The notes below the pieces were generated by a model that saw nothing but the letters and a program-made list of their open reading frames with translations, had not been told where the DNA came from and did not search any database. From NCBI GenBank assembly GCA_020631355.1, contig JAHDHL010000034.1, forward strand, positions 1 to 55,936: a stretch of DNA of 55,936 nt. The letters are read 5' to 3'. This DNA is from Saprospiraceae bacterium (GTDB taxonomy: Bacteria; Bacteroidota; Bacteroidia; Chitinophagales; Saprospiraceae). Every line of letters starts with the position of its first letter. The stretch's first letter is position 1. Of the stretch, positions 28,301 to 36,236 are shown piece after piece. A program made the position numbers and the translations under genes.

Positions 28301-28518
28301 GCATTCTGGAAATAACCAACACTCGTTGGGTCACCTGAAAAACTAACACCAACTACCTCAACACCATCTCCCAAAAATACATTGGAAACAAGGTTTTCGG
28401 GAGTAAATGGCGCAAAATTACCCGGATAAACCTCCATTTGGGAGTAGGAATATGTCAGGGAAAAAAGTAGCGCAATTGTGAGGGTTAGCTTAGAAAAATA
28501 GAATAGATTATTGTTCAT
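22345..28518 (-). CDS. Giant SprB-repeat surface protein with choice-of-anchor L and gliding-type C-terminus (T9SS type B)
   Basis: The protein has 2057 residues and a signal peptide (LTLTIALLFSLTYSYSQ). Residues ~40-290 fit a choice-of-anchor L domain (NVFLGDGVEVVGVSFSG, IILSSGLA). Residues ~300-400 resemble a Calx-beta segment. Residues ~430-570 resemble a proprotein-convertase P-domain (WTDIYGGPANGTYTLIVYD). An FN3-like part follows (~605-730). About 15 SprB repeats fill ~736-1880, each with a C-x-G-x2-DG start, a Y-x-W/F core and a YTVTVTDANGC end. The last ~95 residues are the gliding-associated/T9SS type B domain (VPTGFTPNNDGVNDYL, YDRWGELVF). SprB itself is the cell-surface adhesin of gliding flavobacteria; this protein probably acts as an adhesin at the surface. 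Confidence 0.92.
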   Translation of the reverse strand: MNNNLFYFSKLTLTIALLFSLTYSYSQMEVYPGNFAPFTPENLVSNVFLGDGVEVVGVSFSGDPTSVGYFQNAQADIGIDRGIILSSGLATDAPGIGCPPGICNNTGNNGVASTSMGNGGDPDLQISSGFNINDAVVYEIDFIPVADTLQFNYVFASEEYQSYTCSNFNDAFGFYISGPGINGGFTNNAENIALVPGTNLPVTINTVNSGVPTGGPAANCVSLAYSNFFVDNIGNPEGLSVEYSGFTTVFTATAIVQPCQQYKIKLACGDAFDDILDSAVFLEAKSFGTGSIQVEATTVSIDGVISEGCTDAVLSFTLPNPAENDIPLNYTIQGTAQNGVDYTFIPDNLMIPAGSDSIGFVINGIEDNIVEGLETFELIVQTDICFFDTITLSITENQLSPPMMEDTTICDGGTAQLDATIDNLFVPPPIPFSNTNSEIIGPGTPYEFPIDVSGLPYDILEPNVISSICINIVNTAAIFEAQVFLTTPGGQFLELTTQNGAGFVPGGGYVNTCFTETATTPINFNPSGETFAPASAVPFTGNWLPEGPWTDIYGGPANGTYTLIVYDLAPGFAPTFQDWTIEFNAPYFLTYNWSEPATLTCNDCPDPEAFPSASTTYTVTITDTYGCSVTGSVDVDVVNQLPTPNVSCGTFTSTSVTVEWDAVSGAVGYEVSVDSGPFMPVNPGDLFYEESGLSVGQSVTFEVVAVSADCLNSNPASISCTAQPCLLTTSLDGSTNVSCSGEADGTATLSASGSGTITYDIGGGNTNTTGLFTNLAAGDYTVSITDDDCTLTENVTITEPDALTITNTFSNVSCNGQADGTITVTVGGGSPTYNYAWSGGLADTDDTVDNLSGGDYTVTVTDDNGCTITLSQTINENPALTISSTTTDATCNGLADGSATVTVGGGSGTYDYLWDTNAADQMTATATGLDVGNYVVTVTDSDACTITTSVTIDAPASMTTTTSATMASCSGSTDGTATVVASGGAGGYNYEWGDGQMTDLAINLSDGWHYVTVTDANGCMAIDSAEVTVPNPINLTLTGNDISCNGGTDGDASVVASGGAGGFSYEWSNAGEVTDNISAVGAGIYTVTVTDLNGCSSTDEITLNEPTALTITLDSTHVDCFGESTGGVTATVMEGTPPYTYSWTGGANTDVVTGLAAGTYTVTVTDDNLCTITASIDVTESPELTSSMSVGGASCSGGGDGSATVTPNGGTGPFTYEWSDGQLTATATGLMAQTYTVTVTDDLGCMTTNSINVAEPPAISVAASGTNISCFAGSDGTVSAIGNGGDGNYTFSWSIPATGDTQTGLVAGTYTVTVSDGNGCTATDDVIISEPTEIIVTEVITDVSCGGGSDGSVNITVSGGSPAYAFAWSDGSTGEDCINVPAGDYTVTVTDANGCEFSNTYTIGEPTPVVVSLTETNVFCFNGSDGSIDATISGGTTPYSFAWSSSETTEDLNNIPAGDYTITVTDGNNCTATAATTVTQPASGVTVSMSPDATVCFGTTTASATATASGGAVGYTYIWSNNETSATINNLGAGTYTVTVSDMNNCTTTGSVTVNELADISSVLSANSASCNNGSDGSATVTAISGGAGVAITDYTITWGTTPPQTGTTASNLTAGQTYDVTITDANGCTGTNSVTIPNPTSVVVNLLNTVPVSCSGESDGSITVSGSGGTAPYTYAWSNGQVTDMTENLTLGTYTVTVSDANGCTATDNYSVENPAMLDVTIQGSDASCPGWSNGIATAYPTGGVPPYSFEWSNGDLTEEIDSLPSGNYNVTVTDANNCMIAASVYIGEPTWLNQDIIVTDVTCFGDRDGSIIVTATGGTPPYMYSFDSGMSFSNTDAQVGLFPGDYGVVVQDANGCQTFVDTVTVGEPLPVEVTIFPDTTVVTYELTDSIELSVDVMNGVGALTYSWEALYGDQDMSCTDCPNPVITGYENNRFEVTVTDANGCVGTDEIEVIVSRNREVYVPTGFTPNNDGVNDYLMVHGTSGTRVITFRVYDRWGELVFRADRYNINSENSMNVWDGTFKGKPMNPAVFVWYLEVKHIDGREESFEGNTTLLR
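22881..26313 (-). repeat. Array of about 15 SprB-type coding repeats, ~75 codons each
   Basis: Successive units begin with patterns such as NVSCNGQADGT, NDISCNGGTDGD, DVSCGGGSDGS, NVFCFNGSDGS and DASCPGWSNGI and end TVTVTDxNGC plus a short linker. The units are diverged rather than identical, so the array is old and not a recent tandem expansion. One unit (NSASCNNGSDGS) is several residues longer, and the DATVCFGTTTAS unit has lost the DG pair. Confidence 0.85.
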
Positions 28519-28758
28519 ATCATTCTGATTTGCTGTATCATTGCGAATCTAAAAACAGATTATAAATGTTAAAGATAATGCTTTTGATACGTTCCATATC
28601 GGTAAAAAACGGACAGTTGTTTAGATAATTTGGTCTTTCATTTGTCCATATCCCTACATTAGAATCGACAACACACTGAATAACAATAATTTAAACCACA
28701 CAAATGAATCATTTTCGTTTAAATTATTAATCACCATATGGCTGTTAATTGACAAAAA

Positions 28759-29397
28759 ATGAACCAAAAAATTGATATTGACGATTATAGCGAAAAGTAC
28801 TCCAGTTCTCCGAGTAATTTATTGAATCAATTAGAACGTGAAACTTATCTCAAAAGTATCAAGCCCTATATGATTTCAGGTAGGGTCCAAGGACGGTTTC
28901 TTAGTTTTATCAGTCAACTGATGCGCCCCAAGTCCATTCTTGAACTAGGGACATTCACCGGATACGCTACCCTATGTCTCGCTGAGGGTCTGAGTGAGAA
29001 TGGAATGATTACAACCATTGAAGTGAATGAGGAAATGGAACCTTTGGCAACTAAGTATTTCGAGAAAGCCGGTTTAGGTGATCGTATACAAATGCTGATT
29101 GGTGATGCCATTGAGGTCATGTCTGATTTGAATGACCAATATGATTTGGTCTTCATTGATGCCAAAAAGTCGGATTATCCAAAATATTACGAAATGATCA
29201 TCGACAAAGTGAATCCTGGAGGAGTCATCATTGCGGATAATGTCATTTGGTATGGGAAAGTGGCGGAAGAAATCAGGAGCAATGATATGAAAACAAAGGC
29301 ATTACAGGAATTCAATGCAATGGTTCAGCATGACCCAAGGGTTGAGAATTTCATCTTACCCGTAAGGGATGGATTGAATATCGTAAGAAAAAAGTGA
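28759..29397 (+). CDS. Class I SAM-dependent O-methyltransferase
   Basis: The protein has 212 residues, typical of the bacterial COMT-like family (methyltransferase_3). LELGTFTGYATLCLAEGL is the SAM-binding motif I, TTIEVNEEMEP holds the acidic ribose contact, and YDLVFIDAKKSDYPKYYE has the metal-binding Asp region, followed by GGVIIADNVIWYGKV. It should methylate a catechol-like or other hydroxyl group with a divalent metal, in the cytoplasm. It overlaps the next gene by 4 bp, so the two are probably made together. Confidence 0.93.
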   Translation: MNQKIDIDDYSEKYSSSPSNLLNQLERETYLKSIKPYMISGRVQGRFLSFISQLMRPKSILELGTFTGYATLCLAEGLSENGMITTIEVNEEMEPLATKYFEKAGLGDRIQMLIGDAIEVMSDLNDQYDLVFIDAKKSDYPKYYEMIIDKVNPGGVIIADNVIWYGKVAEEIRSNDMKTKALQEFNAMVQHDPRVENFILPVRDGLNIVRKK

Positions 29398-30356
29398 GGT
29401 TCAATAAGGAACATATCGGTCCGTTTCTAGGAAAATTACCCTTTGGGTCCTTAGCGAAATCAATTCGGAAACTACAACATATCCCTTTCTTACCTTTCTA
29501 TCATAGTCTTGAATTCCAAGCATCCATTCCCCATATTTCTCCTATTTACAGTCCCAGAAAAGTAGAGGAATTCAAGAATGATTTGGATTTTATCCTACAA
29601 TACTTCAAAGCCATAAGCCTTGAAGAATTGATATTATTCAAAAATGGTGAGATTCGATTCGACCGACCGGTTTTTCATTTGAGTTTTGATGATGGACTCA
29701 GGGAGGTATACGAACTGGCAATGCCGATTCTAATAGAAAAAGGCATTCCGGCCACTTTATTTGTAAATCCGGATTTCATAGACAACAAAGCCCTTTTTTT
29801 CAGGTACCAACTGGCTTTGATGTCAACACAGCAAATAGGTAATATTCCCTCAGCTTCGTTCTTAGAAATCAGGAATCATGAGGCTTTTGAACAGTTCACG
29901 AACCAATACAATATCGTATTCGATTCTAAACCTTTCCTAAGAGAATACCAGCCTTATATGACTTTTTCTCAGGTTGAGGATTGGGTTAGCAAGGGATTTA
30001 CGATTGGAGGACATAGTATGTCCCATCCGAATTATCAATATATTTCCCTTGAAAGACAATTGGAGGAAACGGTGAAATCCGTTGACTATGTGATGGAATC
30101 CTTTCAGATGAAATATCGGGCATTTGCCTTTCCTTTTGAGGATTTGGGAGTAAAAAAAGCATTCTTTGAGAAGATTGAAAAAAGGGTTGATATTAGCTTT
30201 GGTACAAGCGGTGTAAAATCGGATGATATTCCATTCCATTACCAAAGAACCTGTATGGAAAAAGGGAGGCGAACAGCAGCAGATATCATTCGAAGTGAAT
30301 ATGCATATTACCAATGGGCCAGATGGATTGGTAGACACAAAATGAAAAGGGACTGA
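29394..30356 (+). CDS. NodB-type polysaccharide deacetylase family protein
   Basis: The protein has 320 residues and starts with GTG in a GTGA overlap with the methyltransferase stop. FHLSFDDGLREVYE contains the catalytic/metal Asp pair, ALFFRYQLAL is family-like, and IGGHSMSHPN contains the His-x3-His metal motif, followed later by YRAFAFPFEDLG. This is carbohydrate esterase 4 chemistry: removal of N- or O-acetyl groups from a polysaccharide. No signal peptide is evident, so its location is unclear. The coupling to a methyltransferase suggests shared modification of one glycan or lipid product, which is inference. Confidence 0.9.
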   Translation: MRFNKEHIGPFLGKLPFGSLAKSIRKLQHIPFLPFYHSLEFQASIPHISPIYSPRKVEEFKNDLDFILQYFKAISLEELILFKNGEIRFDRPVFHLSFDDGLREVYELAMPILIEKGIPATLFVNPDFIDNKALFFRYQLALMSTQQIGNIPSASFLEIRNHEAFEQFTNQYNIVFDSKPFLREYQPYMTFSQVEDWVSKGFTIGGHSMSHPNYQYISLERQLEETVKSVDYVMESFQMKYRAFAFPFEDLGVKKAFFEKIEKRVDISFGTSGVKSDDIPFHYQRTCMEKGRRTAADIIRSEYAYYQWARWIGRHKMKRD

Positions 30357-30378
30357 ATGCATTCAGTCCCTTTTCATT
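30341..30378. terminator. Bidirectional terminator overlapping the deacetylase stop codon
   Basis: A perfect 38-bp palindrome centred on GAATGCATTC with AAAAGGGACT arms. It contains the last codons of the deacetylase and lies 22 bp from the end of the convergent MORN-caspase gene. Confidence 0.8.
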
Positions 30379-30400
30379 GATATAATTGATATTCAAATCA

Positions 30401-32062
30401 TTATCTAACCACACTAATGGGCATATCCGAATCGTAATCGCCTTTGAGTATGGGAGATTGTCTGAACTGGGTATATAACTTCACTTCCTCCGCTATATAA
30501 CCGAACAATTCTCCCAATGTCACGATTCCGTTTCCATTATGGTCTGCTTCACCTTTCATTCCCCTAAGTAAATAATGGCTGAAAACGCCTTGTCTGACCT
30601 TGAGGGATTCCAAGGAAGTTTCCTCTGGCTTAGATGAAAGCATCAATGCTGTCCCACCACTGGATTGGGATAATTTTTCATAATAACTTGATACGATATC
30701 CTCTATATCACCCTTGGCATTAAATGAATAACTACCTGAATGACATGCATCTGCAATACAAAGTTTGTATTTGGCATTGCTTTTCTCGAAGATTTTCTGA
30801 ATGTCTTCGTGGTGTAATTTGTTATTGTAACCATCATAATCGATAGGTAAGAAAGAACCCATCAAACCATGACCGGAAAAATACAGCATCACCAAATCAT
30901 TCGGTCCGGCCTTACCAAATAACTCCTTCATTGAGGAGATAATATTCCTTTTGGTTGCATCCTCATCAATCAGAACTCTAATTTGCTCATCCGGAATGGC
31001 TCCACCTGCGGGGCTTTGCATCAGGGCCATTAATCTGAATGCATCATTGTCTGAATACTTAAGTGGTTTCATGTGCGAATACATGGAAACCCCAACCACT
31101 ACTGCCCAAATCTTGGTTTGACCATTATCATTCGTATTGGCTTGGTTTGCAGTGGTTTCATAGGTATTTTCTTCTACAGGAGCCTTACTGGCAACAAAAT
31201 TACCATTCTCCCAAATACCTATGTATTCCTGTCCATCACTTGTTGTGAACGTACCATAACCATTTGCGATATCATTTTTCCAATCACCTTCGTAGATTTC
31301 TCCGGAGACATATTCTATCCTACCCCAACCCTCTGGTTTGCTATTCTTGAATTCACCTACATAAACACTACCGTCAGGATAGGTAAACATTCCCTGTCGG
31401 ATATTACCGCAATCGGCATAGGTGCAATCCCTAAGATTGCCTTCTCTTGTTTCGCCTAGATAAGCTCCGTTCTCCCAAATTCCGGAAGTAATTGAGTTGT
31501 CCTTATGAAGAATCTTACCATTACCGTGCGCATGGTTATTGACATATGTTCCTTCGAATACGTCACCATAATGGTAAATCCATTTGCCCGGTCCATGGAA
31601 TTTTCCGTTGACGAACGTTCCTTCGTACTTATCTCCATTGGGAAAACCCATGATTCCTAAACCATTCTTACAGTCACCCACCAAACAACCGATTTGGATA
31701 TCTCCCTTTCGTATTGTCTTTTCGACGAATTCGGAATCCAGTACTTCACCTGACTTATCAATCAGTTCTCCTTTTTTCCAAAGTCCAATGATGGTCTTGC
31801 CTCCGTCCTTGATTAATTTGCCTTTACCATCCGGCATCCTTTCGGACCACCATCCCTCATAGACATCGCCATCTGCATAATGACAGATACCATATCCATG
31901 AAACTGACCCTTTTTGAAACTACCCTCATATAGGGTTCCGCTTGGAAATTTGTAGGTACCGATACCATCAACACAATCACCTTCGATGCATTGGGCATGG
32001 GTAAGGATGGGTAGGGAAAATGCAAATAGTAGTGTGACAAGAAAGCTGTTATGTAATTTCAT
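30401..32062 (-). CDS. MORN-repeat protein fused to a caspase-like (C14) protease domain
   Basis: The protein has 553 residues from the ATG at 32062; a TTG two codons earlier is less likely. A signal peptide (FLVTLLFAFSLPILTHAQ) implies export. Residues ~20-300 hold about nine MORN repeats (YEGSFKKGQFHGYG, YEGTFVNGKFHGPG, YVGEFKNSKPEGWG) in three blocks of three, each block opened by Cys-x4-Cys (CIEGDC, CLVGDC, CTYADC). Residues ~320-550 are a peptidase C14/metacaspase-like domain: WAVVVGVSMY, LMLYFSGHG-type strand VMLYFSGHGLMG with catalytic His, and CIADACHSGSYSF with catalytic Cys. It probably cleaves proteins in the periplasm or at the surface. Substrate and trigger are unknown. Known MORN proteins often contact lipids or proteins. 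Confidence 0.92.
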   Translation of the reverse strand: MKLHNSFLVTLLFAFSLPILTHAQCIEGDCVDGIGTYKFPSGTLYEGSFKKGQFHGYGICHYADGDVYEGWWSERMPDGKGKLIKDGGKTIIGLWKKGELIDKSGEVLDSEFVEKTIRKGDIQIGCLVGDCKNGLGIMGFPNGDKYEGTFVNGKFHGPGKWIYHYGDVFEGTYVNNHAHGNGKILHKDNSITSGIWENGAYLGETREGNLRDCTYADCGNIRQGMFTYPDGSVYVGEFKNSKPEGWGRIEYVSGEIYEGDWKNDIANGYGTFTTSDGQEYIGIWENGNFVASKAPVEENTYETTANQANTNDNGQTKIWAVVVGVSMYSHMKPLKYSDNDAFRLMALMQSPAGGAIPDEQIRVLIDEDATKRNIISSMKELFGKAGPNDLVMLYFSGHGLMGSFLPIDYDGYNNKLHHEDIQKIFEKSNAKYKLCIADACHSGSYSFNAKGDIEDIVSSYYEKLSQSSGGTALMLSSKPEETSLESLKVRQGVFSHYLLRGMKGEADHNGNGIVTLGELFGYIAEEVKLYTQFRQSPILKGDYDSDMPISVVR

Positions 32063-32415
32063 AACCAAAGTTTAGTTTTCTCAACTGTTCAAAATTGTGG
32101 CCTGCACACATCAATGTATTCTAAGTTATTATCTTGTATAATAAATTGCCTCCCAACTCAGAATATGATGACATTCCAATAATTGTATGCTAATAATACA
32201 AAAATTGTTATTCAACCGAACAGAATTAACAATAAAAAAATCACGCAAAATTTGAAAGGGTTATCAGTTGCGGTCAATTGAATCATTCTACGAGGGGGAA
32301 AGGATAAAAGATTCAACAATATGCAGCCAATCACCTATTTGGTTAGATTAAAAACAATTTTAATACCAAAACATATTAAAATTTTGCCCAATTAATAAAA
32401 AAATGAGAAAACCAG
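32063..32415. other. 353-bp AT-rich intergenic region
   Basis: Lies upstream of the MORN-caspase gene and downstream of the cryptochrome gene (both minus strand). I see no ORF, strong hairpin or clear TAnnTTTG box. It should hold the promoter of the MORN-caspase gene. Confidence 0.5.
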
Positions 32416-33852
32416 TTATCTCGTCCATCTTGAAGTGCTGACCATTGCCTTGGGATAATCCGCTCCCAAAGTGATATTGATATCTTTCTTTTCAGCTTCG
32501 GTCAATCGGTCAGGTGTATGAATCTTATCGTGTGGTATGTGTGATAATTCAGGCAACCAATGCTTGACATATGCACCGTGTGGGTCATACCTCTTGGCTT
32601 GGGAAATGATATTGAAATACCTGTCCTCCCTTGGGTCAGAACCGACACCTGCCACATAGTTCCAGTTGCCCCAGTTGCTACATGGATCATAATCCACAAG
32701 TAGGGATTCGAAATATTCGGCTCCGATTTGCCAATTTACCTTGAGGTCCTTAACAAGAAAACTAGCAACATTCTGACGACCTCTATTGGACATGAAACCT
32801 GTAGCGTTCAATTCTTTCATGTTGGCATCAATGAAAGGAATACCCGTACGTCCCTCTTTCCAGAGATGGAATAAGTCCAGATTATCAGACAGTTGAGGGT
32901 TTTGCTGCAATTTTGTACCTCCTTTTTGAAAAATAGAATTGCCATGTTTCTTACCCATCAAACGGAAGAAATCCCTCCACATGAGTTCGAATATGAGCCA
33001 ATAGGTGGAATCATTCCCACCATGTTCGTCCTCGTACTTCTTGACCTCATCATATATCCTTTTGGGAGAAAGACATCCTTGGGATAACCATGCTGACAAT
33101 TTGGAGGAATAAGATTCACCCAAAAGTCCATTTCTGGTTTTTTTGTACTTCCTGATATTTTCAGTCTCCCAGATATAATTCCTAATCCGTTCCAATCCGG
33201 CAGTCTCACCGCCCTTGAACAGGATAGCAGTCCTTTCGTCGATATGTCCATCCGAGTGTCCGAAATCCTCCACGCTGGGTATTTCACCCACATCTACAGG
33301 TTGGGTGAACATCTGCATATTGGTGGGTGCCGGTAGTGGGTCCCTAACGGGTACGAATTTTTCGACTTCCTTTCTGAAATGGGTAAAGATATCAGGCGTA
33401 TGGCTGATAGGGAAAGGCAAATCCTGAGTATAATATAGCATCTTACCTCTGGAATATCGGATTTCTTGCCCCACACTCCAAAGTTTCTTTTCTAATTGGT
33501 CCTGCACATCCACTTCTTCCTGTGTGCGTTCCCTGTTGCAGAAAACCCATGAAGAACGAATCGACTTTGCCAGTTCATAAATTTCTTCTTCAGGCTTACC
33601 GACTCTAACAATCAGGTCGGAGCCGATGGCCCTAAGGGAGTTCCTTAAATCCTGAATACTTTCAATGATGAATCTAGCTCTGTATTTGGCCGTTTTATCA
33701 AACCCATATTTTGTCTTTCCTTTGAATACTCTTTCATCGAAAACATAAACAGGCATGATATCATTACTAAGCTCCATTGCCTCAGTCAAAGCCTCATTAT
33801 CATGAAGTCTTAGGTCCTGGCGGAACCACACTATTACTTTTCTGGTTTTCAT
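32416..33852 (-). CDS. DASH-type cryptochrome / deoxyribodipyrimidine photolyase
   Basis: The protein has 478 residues, a typical length for CRY-DASH. The N-terminal photolyase domain starts VIVWFRQDLRLHDNEAL. The FAD domain shows TRNGLLGESYSSKLSAWLSQGCLSPK, WRDFFRLMGKKHG, GRQNVASFLVKDLKVNWQIGAEYFE, DYDPCSNWGNWNYVAGVGSDPR and ISQAKRYDPHGAYVKHWLPEL, the last two being characteristic of the DASH clade. It uses blue light and FAD (possibly with MTHF) to repair cyclobutane pyrimidine dimers, in DASH mainly in single-stranded DNA, or to signal. It has its own transcription unit; no regulatory site was recognised. Confidence 0.95.
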   Translation of the reverse strand: MKTRKVIVWFRQDLRLHDNEALTEAMELSNDIMPVYVFDERVFKGKTKYGFDKTAKYRARFIIESIQDLRNSLRAIGSDLIVRVGKPEEEIYELAKSIRSSWVFCNRERTQEEVDVQDQLEKKLWSVGQEIRYSRGKMLYYTQDLPFPISHTPDIFTHFRKEVEKFVPVRDPLPAPTNMQMFTQPVDVGEIPSVEDFGHSDGHIDERTAILFKGGETAGLERIRNYIWETENIRKYKKTRNGLLGESYSSKLSAWLSQGCLSPKRIYDEVKKYEDEHGGNDSTYWLIFELMWRDFFRLMGKKHGNSIFQKGGTKLQQNPQLSDNLDLFHLWKEGRTGIPFIDANMKELNATGFMSNRGRQNVASFLVKDLKVNWQIGAEYFESLLVDYDPCSNWGNWNYVAGVGSDPREDRYFNIISQAKRYDPHGAYVKHWLPELSHIPHDKIHTPDRLTEAEKKDINITLGADYPKAMVSTSRWTR

Positions 33853-33961
33853 GGTTCAGGTTTGAATGTGATAGACAATTTCGGTTAGGTTTGGCTCAAA
33901 GTCAATCGTCCAAAAATGGTATTGGTATTTAGAACAGGTTTAAAGTAAACATGTTCAAGGA

Positions 33962-35608
33962 TTAGTCCTTATCCAGCAAATTCTCTGATTCGTCCAGTAT
34001 GTCCAAGGTCTTTAGGATCAGGACATCCGATTGGTTCCTTACTTTGTAATAAGCATCCAATCCATATACATTCCTTGCGATATTGCTCTTAATCCTATTT
34101 TTTAGGAGTGGTGCGATTTTCAATAATTCTTCTCTTTTCAAATCATCATCATGCACCATACAGAAAGCCATGAAAGATTCAAAGGTGGAATCATCCACTT
34201 CATAGTCATTGATGAATCTTTCTGCATCCATTTCGGTAAATAGAGAGCGTTTATCATCCAGTAATCCATATATGAAATCCACCATATGGGATGAAGCGGC
34301 AATGTAATTATCATTTCTATATGCATCATCCATAGGAACGAAAACATCCGGAATGATACCTGTGCCACTGTATACTACCCTACCATTATCGGTGTAATAT
34401 GCAGTGGAATCAGAGACTGAGATATTGTCCTTATTGTCAAATTCGCCATTTTCGAACCTATCATTCGCATCATTGTCATAATTTGTGCCCTCACCATAGG
34501 ATTTCTGGATGAGTCTGCCGGACTTAGTGTAGTATCTCGCAACTGTCAATCGTAGAGCGGAACCATCAGACAGGTCATATTGCTCCTGTACCAAACCCTT
34601 ACCGAAAGAACGACGCCCCATGACAAGCCCACGATCCACATCCTGTATGGCTCCGGCCATGATTTCACTAGCGGATGCAGAGCCCTCATCTATCAAAACT
34701 GCAATATCATCTATCTTGTGTTTGACTGCCCCCTTGGTCTTATATTCCTTTTTCGAAGAATGAATCCCCTCGGTGTACACCAGCATTTCATTCCTCTTTT
34801 CTATCAATTGATTGAGAATCCTTGTTGCTTCCTTAAGATAACCACCGGGATTCTGTCTTAAGTCAATAACCAAATCCTCCATATTCTCATCCATCAAATC
34901 ATCGAGGCCATCCATGAATTCCTCATAGGTCGTATCACTGAAACGATTGACCTTGATATACCCTGTTTTATTATCCAACATGACAGCAGCATCAACACTC
35001 TTTAAGGGAATCATTCCCCTTTCAATGGTGTATTGGATAATCTTATTGTTATTTCCTCTTCTGACACCTATCCGGACTTCAGTCCCTTCTTCTCCCCTCA
35101 ACTTATCCGTTACATCATCCGTTGTCACACCTATTCCTGCTACGATACTATCCTCAACCTCAACTATCCTGTCACCTGGGAGGATACCTAGTTCGTCCGA
35201 AGGACCATCTTCTATGACCGATAATACCAAAATCGTATCATTATGGATGTCGAATTCAATGCCTATACCTACGAAGTTACCCTCCAAGCTTTCATTCACG
35301 GATCGTAGTTCCTTGGCGGTGATATAATTGGAATGGGGGTCTAATTCATGGAGTAGCTTATCAATGGCTCTCTCCATCAATTCGTCGCGATTGACTTCGT
35401 CAACATACTTACTCTCGACATATCTGAGGATTTCCTCAATCCTGCCCGCGCCATAAGAGGAAGTTGCAGTGGGTAGATCATCACTCTCTCCCTCAATATT
35501 AACTATAGTCTGCTGTGGTTGGAGGTTGTAACCAATGAGCATACCTGCTACTGTAAACAAAGCCAATAGAATGGGTAGCCAAATTTGATAACCTTTGTTC
35601 TCGGACAT
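33962..35608 (-). CDS. S41 family C-terminal processing peptidase
   Basis: The protein has 548 residues. One N-terminal membrane anchor (WLPILLALFTVAGMLIGYNL) places the rest in the periplasm. A PDZ domain (~85-165; VLSVIEDGPSDELGILPGDRI) precedes the S41 catalytic domain, with IDEGSASASEIMAGAIQD (catalytic Ser) and GRRSFGKGLVQ (catalytic Lys). The C-terminal ~170 residues are an extension common in Bacteroidota members. It cleaves the C-terminal ends of periplasmic or membrane proteins. The neighbour on the same strand is the cryptochrome, 109 bp downstream. Confidence 0.94.
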   Translation of the reverse strand: MSENKGYQIWLPILLALFTVAGMLIGYNLQPQQTIVNIEGESDDLPTATSSYGAGRIEEILRYVESKYVDEVNRDELMERAIDKLLHELDPHSNYITAKELRSVNESLEGNFVGIGIEFDIHNDTILVLSVIEDGPSDELGILPGDRIVEVEDSIVAGIGVTTDDVTDKLRGEEGTEVRIGVRRGNNNKIIQYTIERGMIPLKSVDAAVMLDNKTGYIKVNRFSDTTYEEFMDGLDDLMDENMEDLVIDLRQNPGGYLKEATRILNQLIEKRNEMLVYTEGIHSSKKEYKTKGAVKHKIDDIAVLIDEGSASASEIMAGAIQDVDRGLVMGRRSFGKGLVQEQYDLSDGSALRLTVARYYTKSGRLIQKSYGEGTNYDNDANDRFENGEFDNKDNISVSDSTAYYTDNGRVVYSGTGIIPDVFVPMDDAYRNDNYIAASSHMVDFIYGLLDDKRSLFTEMDAERFINDYEVDDSTFESFMAFCMVHDDDLKREELLKIAPLLKNRIKSNIARNVYGLDAYYKVRNQSDVLILKTLDILDESENLLDKD

Positions 35609-35851
35609 GCAGTGTGAGATTGTACTTGTAAGGGGCTTAATTGTGTGACAAATCGCCCATGAATATTCCTGTAAAGGAACGTTTATTTTACATTTAATAA
35701 AACAGTTGACTTAAAAAAAGTTAAGTGGATGATGTATAATTTTTCGATTGCTGTGAAATAATGTTACAATTCATCCCATTGGTTTGTCCTGCATCTGATA
35801 TAAATGACGCTTTCGTTTGACAATGGGTTGAAGTTGGATTATTTTGTAATC

Positions 35852-36193
35852 ATGCGTCATCTTTTCATACTACCATTTCTATTCCTTTCATTCCAACTGA
35901 TGGGGCAATCCTCATCATCCTCATTAATTCTTGGAAAAACCCTGCATGAATTAAGGACTGAAAGAAACATAGATAAGTTGTCATTCATCCATGAATTATC
36001 ACCTCTACAATTTAAATGGGCCCATTCGAATGAAAAGATTTTCAATGATGTGAAACAGCCCCAACCTATCCTTTCAAAAGGATACGAGGCTTTTTTCTGT
36101 AAGATGGAATTCAAGTTGGAACAAAAGACCAAGATTCCATTCAGATTCAGATTGGGCACCTTGGATTATGTGGACAGATTGGAACAGAAATAA
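35852..36193 (+). CDS. Small secreted protein of unknown function
   Basis: The protein has 113 residues from the ATG at 35852. The frame is open 16 codons further, but the upstream residues are not signal-like, while MRHLFILPFLFLSFQLMGQS is a clean signal peptide. The mature part is about 94 residues, basic and rich in Phe and Lys (FKWAHSNEKIF, YEAFFCKMEFKLEQKTKIPFRFRLG). I recognise no family. It is on its own strand between two minus-strand genes. Confidence 0.6.
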   Translation: MRHLFILPFLFLSFQLMGQSSSSSLILGKTLHELRTERNIDKLSFIHELSPLQFKWAHSNEKIFNDVKQPQPILSKGYEAFFCKMEFKLEQKTKIPFRFRLGTLDYVDRLEQK

Positions 36194-36236
36194 TCCATAC
36201 CCAAGTGTTGGAGAATCTCATTCCTTTCAAACAGAA

